From Gammaproteobacteria bacterium (GTDB lineage Bacteria; Pseudomonadota; Gammaproteobacteria; Xanthomonadales; SZUA-36), in NCBI GenBank assembly GCA_030426265.1, contig JAUHYP010000021.1, forward strand, positions 10,001-51,707: DNA of 41,707 bases. The letters are read 5' to 3'. The notes under the pieces are model-generated. The model was not told the origin of the DNA. It saw only the letters and a program-made list of their open reading frames with translations, and did no database searches. Positions within the stretch are counted from its first letter, which is position 1, and each line of letters starts with the position of its first letter. The position numbers were made by a program, and so were the translations under genes. Positions 36,840 through 41,707 of the stretch are shown piece by piece.

Positions 36840-37811
36840 GTGGACTACCCCCGTGTCAGCCGGCGCGCGCCCGGCCCGCCGGCCGGCAACGGGGTGTATG
36901 CCTCGCTCGACGAACTCGTCCGCCTGCAGTTCAAGGCGCGGGGCTTCAGCTTCCTGCCGCGCCAGCCGGTGCACAGCGTGCTGGCCGGGCGCCACGCTTC
37001 GCGCCTGCGCGGGCGCGGCCTGAACTTCGAGGAGCTGCGGGCCTACCTGCCCGGCGACGACATCCGCAACATGGACTGGAAGGTCACGGCCCGAACCCGC
37101 GAGCCGCACGTGCGCATCTACACCGAGGAGAAGGACCGGCCGGTCTGGATCCTGGTCGACCAGCGCATTTCCATGTTCTTCGGCAGCCGGATCCGGATGA
37201 AATCCGTGCTCGCCGCCGAAGCCGCCGCCCTGGCCGCCTGGCGCACCCTCTCGGTGGGCGACCGGCCCGGGGGCATCGTGTTCGGCGACGACGGCCAGGA
37301 CCTCGTGCAACCCCACCGCAGCGAGGAGCGCGTCATGCAGTTCCTCGGGCGGGTGGTCGAGCGCAACCATCGACTCGACGTCCATGCGGGCGCAGCGAAT
37401 CCCGGCGCATTGAACGAAGCCCTCGCCACCGTCAGCCGCTTCGCGCCTCACGACGCCCTGGTCGTGCTGGTCACCGACGGGATGGGCGCGGATGCCGGAA
37501 CGCGCCGCCTGGTGTCGAACCTGACCCGTCACAACGACCTGCTGCTCGGCCTGGTGTTCGATCCCATGGAACGCGACCTGGCCGACGCCGGCCGCCTGGC
37601 CTTCAGCGACGGCGCCGGCCAGTTGGAAGTCGACACCGGTTCGAGGCGCCTGCGCGAACGCTACCGGGCGGCCTTCGACGCCGAACTGGAACGCCTGCGC
37701 CATGCCGCACTGGGTTACGAGGTTCCCGTGCTTCCCCTGCACACGGGCGCCGGCGCCGCGGAGCAGATCCGTGACCTTGTCGGCCGTCACCGCCCGGCGC
37801 CAAGGCGCTGA
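36840..37811 (+). CDS. DUF58 protein of the MoxR-Bat operon
   Basis: A 323-residue protein with the DUF58 signature GRGLNFEELRAYLPGDDIRNMDWKVTAR spread over residues 58-85 and the following VWA-like fold (ILVDQRISMFFG, VVLVTDGMG). DUF58 proteins regularly follow moxR and are thought to bridge the ATPase and membrane VWA proteins. No membrane helix is evident, unlike longer DUF58 proteins. The start is GTG at 36840, with GGGAGG about 12 bases ahead. Its stop overlaps the next start as TGATG. Confidence 0.9.
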   Translation: MDYPRVSRRAPGPPAGNGVYASLDELVRLQFKARGFSFLPRQPVHSVLAGRHASRLRGRGLNFEELRAYLPGDDIRNMDWKVTARTREPHVRIYTEEKDRPVWILVDQRISMFFGSRIRMKSVLAAEAAALAAWRTLSVGDRPGGIVFGDDGQDLVQPHRSEERVMQFLGRVVERNHRLDVHAGAANPGALNEALATVSRFAPHDALVVLVTDGMGADAGTRRLVSNLTRHNDLLLGLVFDPMERDLADAGRLAFSDGAGQLEVDTGSRRLRERYRAAFDAELERLRHAALGYEVPVLPLHTGAGAAEQIRDLVGRHRPAPRR

Positions 37812-38272
37812 TGGACGACACCACCAGCCTCGACCGTCTGCACCCCGTGGTCCTTCCGGATGCGGTGGGCTGGCTGCCATTGGCGCCCGGCTGGAAGGTC
37901 GTGCTCGTGTTCGTGGCGCTGGCACTGCTGGTCTTCGCCTGGCGGCGTTGGCTGGCCTGGCGTGACGATCGCTACCGCCGCCAGGCCCTGAAGGAATTGC
38001 GCCATCTTGCCGACACCGGCGCCCTTCCCCGCCTGCTGCGCCGCGCCGCTCTGAGCGCCTGGCCCAGGGAGCGCGTCGCCCCGCTGGAAGGCGAGGCCTG
38101 GCATCGTTTCCTGGACGAAACCGCCGGTTTCCAGCGCTTTGCCGGGACCGGCGCCTGCGGTGTCCTGCTCGACCGGGCCGCCTATGGCGGACCGGCGCTG
38201 AACCCAGACGAAGGGGAAACCCTTCGCGTTGCCATCCACGACTGGCTGCGCGGCCACCGGAGGCCAGCCTGA
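37811..38272 (+). CDS. DUF4381 family membrane protein
   Basis: A 153-residue protein with one N-terminal membrane helix (VVLVFVALALLVFAW, near 30-45) after the short conserved lead LHPVVLPDAVGWLPLAPGWK, and a basic cytoplasmic region RRQALKELRHL. This is the usual form of the small DUF4381 protein in Bat operons between DUF58 and the first VWA protein. The start overlaps the DUF58 stop by one base. Its role is unknown beyond operon membership. Confidence 0.83.
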   Translation: MDDTTSLDRLHPVVLPDAVGWLPLAPGWKVVLVFVALALLVFAWRRWLAWRDDRYRRQALKELRHLADTGALPRLLRRAALSAWPRERVAPLEGEAWHRFLDETAGFQRFAGTGACGVLLDRAAYGGPALNPDEGETLRVAIHDWLRGHRRPA

Positions 38273-38273
38273 G

Positions 38274-39350
38274 ATGCTGACGCTGGCGCATCCCTGGTTG
38301 CTGCTCCTGCTGCCGCTGCCGCTGCTGCTGAGGGTCCTCATGCCGCCGCACCGCGAGCCGCGGGCCGCCGTGCGCGCGCCGGTCACCGGGCGCCTGGCGG
38401 AGTTGACAGGTCAGGCGCCCGCGGGTGGCGCCGCGATCCTTCGGCGCAGCAAACTGCAATGGGTGCTGCTCTGGGGCGCCTGGATGCTGCTGGTGCTGGC
38501 GCTGGTCCGGCCGCAATGGCTGGAGGACCCGATCGTCGAGGAACTGCCCATGCGCGATCTGTTGCTTGCGGTGGACCTGTCCGGCTCCATGGACACCGAG
38601 GACTTCACCGACGCCGAGGGAGACACCACCGACCGCCTGAGCGCGGTGAAACAGGTGCTGGCCGACTTCCTCGCCAAGCGCGATGGCGACCGGGTGGCCC
38701 TGGTGTTCTTCGGCTCCGCACCCTTCGTGCAGGCGCCCTTCACCGCCGACCTGGAGGTCGTGGGCGAGCTGCTGGACGAAGCGCGGGTGCGCATGCTCGG
38801 CCCACGCACCATGCTGGGCGACGCCATGGGCCTGGCGCTGAACCTGTTCGAACGCAGCGAGGTGGAAGAGCGCGTGATGATCGTGCTCACCGACGGCAAC
38901 GACACCGGCAGCCTGGTGCCGCCCGAGCACGCCGCGCGGATCGCCCGGGACGAGGGCGTGACCGTTCACACCGTGGCCATCGGCGACCCGGAGGCGGCCG
39001 GCGAGCAGGCGCTGGACGAGGCGACCCTGAAAGAAGTGGCGCGGGTCACCGGGGGCGGCTTCTACCGCGCCGGCAACCGGGACGAGATGGCCGCCATCTA
39101 CACCGAACTGGACCAGCTCAACCCGCGCAAGGTCCAGTCCACGAGTTACCGGCCGCGCCGGGACCTCTATCCCTGGCCGCTGGGAGCGGCGCTGGCCCTC
39201 TCGCTGGCCTTCCATATTCTGGCGCCCGGGCGTCGGCGCATGAGCGGCGCAGCGGCGGTGGGCGTGGCCGATGAGGCGGAAGGCACCGCGCCCGAACCCG
39301 GGGCCGATGCCACGGCAGAAGCCACATCACGAGAACGGGATGCTGCATGA
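38274..39350 (+). CDS. VWA-domain membrane protein, BatA-like
   Basis: A 358-residue inner-membrane protein. Two N-terminal TM segments (about 5-22 and 62-78) precede a von Willebrand A domain with an intact metal site DLSGS (Asp101, Ser103, Ser105), TMLGDAMGLAL (MIDAS threonine) and VLTDGNDTG. A third TM lies near 318-332, with an acidic tail. BatA proteins are thought to form a complex with BatB in the periplasm under MoxR control. The ATG at 38274 is one base after the DUF4381 stop; the earlier in-frame start would overlap that gene. Ends in ATGA with the next gene. Confidence 0.9.
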   Translation: MLTLAHPWLLLLLPLPLLLRVLMPPHREPRAAVRAPVTGRLAELTGQAPAGGAAILRRSKLQWVLLWGAWMLLVLALVRPQWLEDPIVEELPMRDLLLAVDLSGSMDTEDFTDAEGDTTDRLSAVKQVLADFLAKRDGDRVALVFFGSAPFVQAPFTADLEVVGELLDEARVRMLGPRTMLGDAMGLALNLFERSEVEERVMIVLTDGNDTGSLVPPEHAARIARDEGVTVHTVAIGDPEAAGEQALDEATLKEVARVTGGGFYRAGNRDEMAAIYTELDQLNPRKVQSTSYRPRRDLYPWPLGAALALSLAFHILAPGRRRMSGAAAVGVADEAEGTAPEPGADATAEATSRERDAA

Positions 39351-40315
39351 GCTGGCTGGCCGATTTTCATTTCCTGCGCCCCGCCTGGCTGTTGCTGCTG
39401 ATTCCTGCCGCCTGGGCCGGCTGGCGGGCCCTTCGCAGGACCGACCCGGCCGGGGGTTGGCGCGGCTTGATCGATCCGCCACTGCTGGCCGCCCTGGCCC
39501 TTGAGTCCAGCCAGGAACGAGGCCGCCTCCGGCCTGTGCGCCTGCTCGTCGCGGCGCTCGCCGTCGGCAGCCTGGCCATGGCCGGGCCCACCTGGGAACG
39601 CCAGCCCACGCCCTTCGCCCAGGACGAGGCCGCCGTGTTCCTGGTGGTCAAGGTCACGCCGAGCATGCTGGCGAAGGACCTTCCCCCCTCTCGCCTCGAA
39701 CGGGGCGTGCAGAAGATCGGCGATTTCCTGGACCTCAAGGCCGGTCAGCGCGCCGGGCTGATCGCTTACGCCGGTACGGCCCACCTGGCCATGCCGCTGA
39801 CCTCCGACCCGGGGATCATCACCCAGTTTGCCGCCGCCCTGACGCCGGAGGCCATGCCGGTCGAAGGCGCGGACCTGCTCGCCGCGATCCGGATGGCCAA
39901 CCAGCGCCTCGACCGTGCCGCCGTCCCCGGCTCCATCGTGCTGCTGGCCGACGACGTGGCGCCGGAGGAAGTCGACGGACTGCGCCAACTGCGCCAGGCG
40001 GGCGGCGCAGCCGTGCACATCCTGGCCCTGGCGGCCGGACCGGACGTGGTGCCGCCGCCCGACAGCCCACCGGCCCCGCCCCTGGACAAAGAACGCCTGC
40101 GCGCCGCCGCGGACGCCGGCGGCGGTGAACTGGTGCTGCCCACGCCGGACGACGCCGACGTCCGCAGCCTGGCGGCCGACGTGGCGAGGGGCATCCGGGA
40201 TGCCACGGCGGGCGAAGGCGAGGCCTGGCGCGACATGGGCTGGTGGCTGCTGCCGGCGATCGCCTTGCTGCTCCTGCCGTTCTTCCGCCGGGGCGGCGCG
40301 GTGGTGGCGGCATGA
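39347..40315 (+). CDS. VWA-domain membrane protein, BatB-like, with altered metal site
   Basis: A 322-residue membrane protein with TM segments near 10-27, 65-80 and 296-315 around a VWA domain. The place of the family's DxSxS is occupied by KVTPS (Lys102, Thr104, Ser106) in FLVVKVTPSMLAKDLPPSRLERG, so the metal-binding aspartate is lost although the flanks are typical of BatB. LLADD near 205 is also altered from the usual TDG. This protein may therefore be a structural partner of the intact BatA-like subunit. It overlaps its neighbours at both ends by ATGA. Confidence 0.88.
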   Translation: MSWLADFHFLRPAWLLLLIPAAWAGWRALRRTDPAGGWRGLIDPPLLAALALESSQERGRLRPVRLLVAALAVGSLAMAGPTWERQPTPFAQDEAAVFLVVKVTPSMLAKDLPPSRLERGVQKIGDFLDLKAGQRAGLIAYAGTAHLAMPLTSDPGIITQFAAALTPEAMPVEGADLLAAIRMANQRLDRAAVPGSIVLLADDVAPEEVDGLRQLRQAGGAAVHILALAAGPDVVPPPDSPPAPPLDKERLRAAADAGGGELVLPTPDDADVRSLAADVARGIRDATAGEGEAWRDMGWWLLPAIALLLLPFFRRGGAVVAA

Positions 40316-40953
40316 GGCGTGCCCTTCCCATGACCGGCTTCCTGACCGTGCTGCTGGCCGGCATCCTGCTGCCGCAAGACGCCCGGGCGGATTTCCGCGA
40401 CTGGTGGCTGACGCCCGACCAGCAGGGCCAGCGCCTGTACGACCGCCAGGCGTACACCGAGGCCGCTGAACACTTCACGACACCGGACCGCATCGGCGCC
40501 GCCCTGTTCGCGGCAAAGGATTTCGAGGGCGCGGCCGCCGCCTGGGGGCGCCAGCGCGGCCCGGAAGGCGCCTACAACCGGGGCAACGCCCTGGTGTTCC
40601 TTGGGCGGTACGACGAGGCCATCGCCAGCTACCAGGCGGCGCTCGCCGAACGGCCGGACTGGACGGAAGCCCAGGAGAACCTGGTGCTCGCCCAGGCACG
40701 GAAGGCCGCGCTGTCCCCGCCCAACGAGGGCGATGAAGGCACGGGTGGGCAACTCGGCGCGGACGAGATCGTGATGAACGACAACCCGGGCGATGCCGGC
40801 AAGGGCGAGAAGGTCGAGATCCAGGCCGGGGACCAGCCCACCGACGAGGCCACCCTGCGAGCGATGTGGCTGCGCCGCGTGGAAACCAGCCCCACCGATT
40901 TCCTGGCGGCGAAGTTCAACGCCCAGCTCGCTTCGCGTGAGGAGGGGGAATGA
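40312..40953 (+). CDS. TPR-containing periplasmic protein, BatC-like
   Basis: A 213-residue exported protein: signal MTGFLTVLLAGILLPQDARA with cleavage after ARA. A tetratricopeptide repeat lies near 85-120 (AYNRGNALVFLGRYDEAIASYQAALAERPDW), and partial repeats come before it. A low-complexity acidic region at about 135-170 and the conserved LRAMWLRRVETSPTDFLAAKFNAQL near 185-207 match the C-terminal part of BatC/BatE-like proteins. The start overlaps the previous stop (ATGA). Likely a scaffold for the VWA proteins. Confidence 0.86.
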   Translation: MRRALPMTGFLTVLLAGILLPQDARADFRDWWLTPDQQGQRLYDRQAYTEAAEHFTTPDRIGAALFAAKDFEGAAAAWGRQRGPEGAYNRGNALVFLGRYDEAIASYQAALAERPDWTEAQENLVLAQARKAALSPPNEGDEGTGGQLGADEIVMNDNPGDAGKGEKVEIQAGDQPTDEATLRAMWLRRVETSPTDFLAAKFNAQLASREEGE

Positions 40954-41707
40954 GCGGCCCGACCCGGTTCCTGTCCCTGGCCTGCGTCCTGGTCCTCGCC
41001 GGGGCGCCGCCGCTGGCTGCCGACCAGGCCGAAGTGGCCGCCGGGCTCTCCCGGGACACCTCGCCCTGGACGGGCGAGCAGGTCATCATCGACCTGGACC
41101 TCAAGACCGACGCCCTGAGTTTCGCCAACATCCATTTCGACCTGCCGGAGATCACCGGCGGATTTCTCATGCGCCCGGATACCACCACGCTGAAACTCAC
41201 CGAGCGGCGCGGCGACGGGACCTGGCAAGTGTTGCGGTATCCGCTGACGCTGTTCCCCCAGGTCGGTGGTGAACTCACCGTGCCTGCCATCGCCGTGCGC
41301 TTCGAGACCAACCAGGGCTACGGCAGCGAACCCGAGTCGCACGCCCTGGAGACCGCGGCCTTCACCGTCACCGTCCGCCGTCCGCCCGGTGTCGCGGACG
41401 GGGCGCTGGTGGTGACCTCCGACCGCCTGGACATCGACCCCGAGTGGACCACGCCGCAGGACCCGGTCCAGGCCGGAGACGCCTGGACCCTCACCGTGAG
41501 GCGCAGCGTCGACGATGTCTCCGCCATGCTGCTGCCGCCGCTGCCGGTGTATGAATCGGACGGCCTGAAAGCCTATCCCGCGGCGCCCGTGGTGCGCGAC
41601 CGATCCAACCGGGGCCAGCTCGTGGGCGAACGCACCGACGCCATCACCTGGATGATCGAGCAGCCCGGGTCGTACCGGATTCCCGACATCCGCTTCCAGT
41701 GGTGGAA
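40950..41707 (+). CDS. BatD-like protein, cut by right window edge
   Basis: The visible 252 codons begin with a signal peptide (FLSLACVLVLAGAPPLAA, cleavage after LAA). Beta-rich Ig-like modules follow, such as TGEQVIIDLDLKTDALSF, ITGGFLMRPDTT, LTLFPQVGGELTVPAIAVRFE and AITWMIEQPGSYRIPDIRFQWW. This pattern and its position identify BatD, the large periplasmic protein of aerotolerance operons, with the C-terminal membrane helix off the window. The ATG overlaps the TPR gene stop (ATGA), with GGAGGGGG as ribosome site. Confidence 0.88.
   Translation, partial: MSGPTRFLSLACVLVLAGAPPLAADQAEVAAGLSRDTSPWTGEQVIIDLDLKTDALSFANIHFDLPEITGGFLMRPDTTTLKLTERRGDGTWQVLRYPLTLFPQVGGELTVPAIAVRFETNQGYGSEPESHALETAAFTVTVRRPPGVADGALVVTSDRLDIDPEWTTPQDPVQAGDAWTLTVRRSVDDVSAMLLPPLPVYESDGLKAYPAAPVVRDRSNRGQLVGERTDAITWMIEQPGSYRIPDIRFQWW

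Overview
The window is about 41.7 kb of GC-rich bacterial chromosome. It is tightly packed, with many ATGA, GTGA and TGATG stop/start overlaps, and reads best as a gammaproteobacterium of the Xanthomonadales (Lysobacterales) type or a close relative. The strongest argument is the arginine cluster. Its order argF'-argG-argE-argB-argC-argH, the N-acetylornithine carbamoyltransferase and the acetylglutamate kinase/synthase fusion are the known Xanthomonas arrangement. I see no tRNA, rRNA, CRISPR array, insertion sequence, integrase or attachment site; this looks like native chromosome.

Layout. (1) 1-6990, minus strand: the arginine operon, with argH running off the left edge. It is preceded by a candidate attenuator: a promoter whose start point falls on the ATG of a 29-residue peptide with seven arginines, then a hairpin with five U residues. 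(2) 7031-9133, minus: an M13 metallopeptidase lipoprotein. (3) 9283-18533, minus: a five-gene envelope cluster of secreted lipase-like hydrolase, DUF1302 outer-membrane protein, DUF1329 periplasmic protein, YCF48-like Asp-box repeat protein and RND-superfamily exporter, consistent with a lipid-handling module of unproven substrate. (4) 18833-20200, plus: a DASS-family anion transporter, followed by a doubtful small secreted ORF. (5) 20671-31312, minus: a pyruvate block of pyk, maeB, aceE, aceF, an anchored aspartyl protease and lpd. (6) 31471-34694, plus: two tandem secreted sulfatases. (7) 34807 to the right edge, plus: a MoxR-Bat operon (MoxR ATPase, HAD-like lipoprotein, DUF58, DUF4381, two VWA proteins, a TPR protein, BatD) cut by the window end.

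How the genes work together. The arg genes lead from acetylglutamate through acetylornithine and acetylcitrulline to arginine; argD is not in the window. Block 5 makes pyruvate from PEP and malate and converts it to acetyl-CoA; a LacI-type operator sits just ahead of pyk. In block 3 a lipase, a barrel, a periplasmic carrier-like protein and an inner-membrane exporter span the envelope. MoxR-Bat systems act on envelope proteins in other bacteria, and the sulfatases next to this one are plausible clients, but that is inference.

The most interesting points are the candidate arginine attenuator, the apparent one-base lesion at the argF' start, the lipase/DUF1302/DUF1329/YCF48/RND module, the paired hairpins over the ribosome binding sites of both sulfatases, the degenerate metal site in the second VWA protein and the protease inserted in the pyruvate dehydrogenase operon. 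All calls come from reading the sequence; no database search was run.
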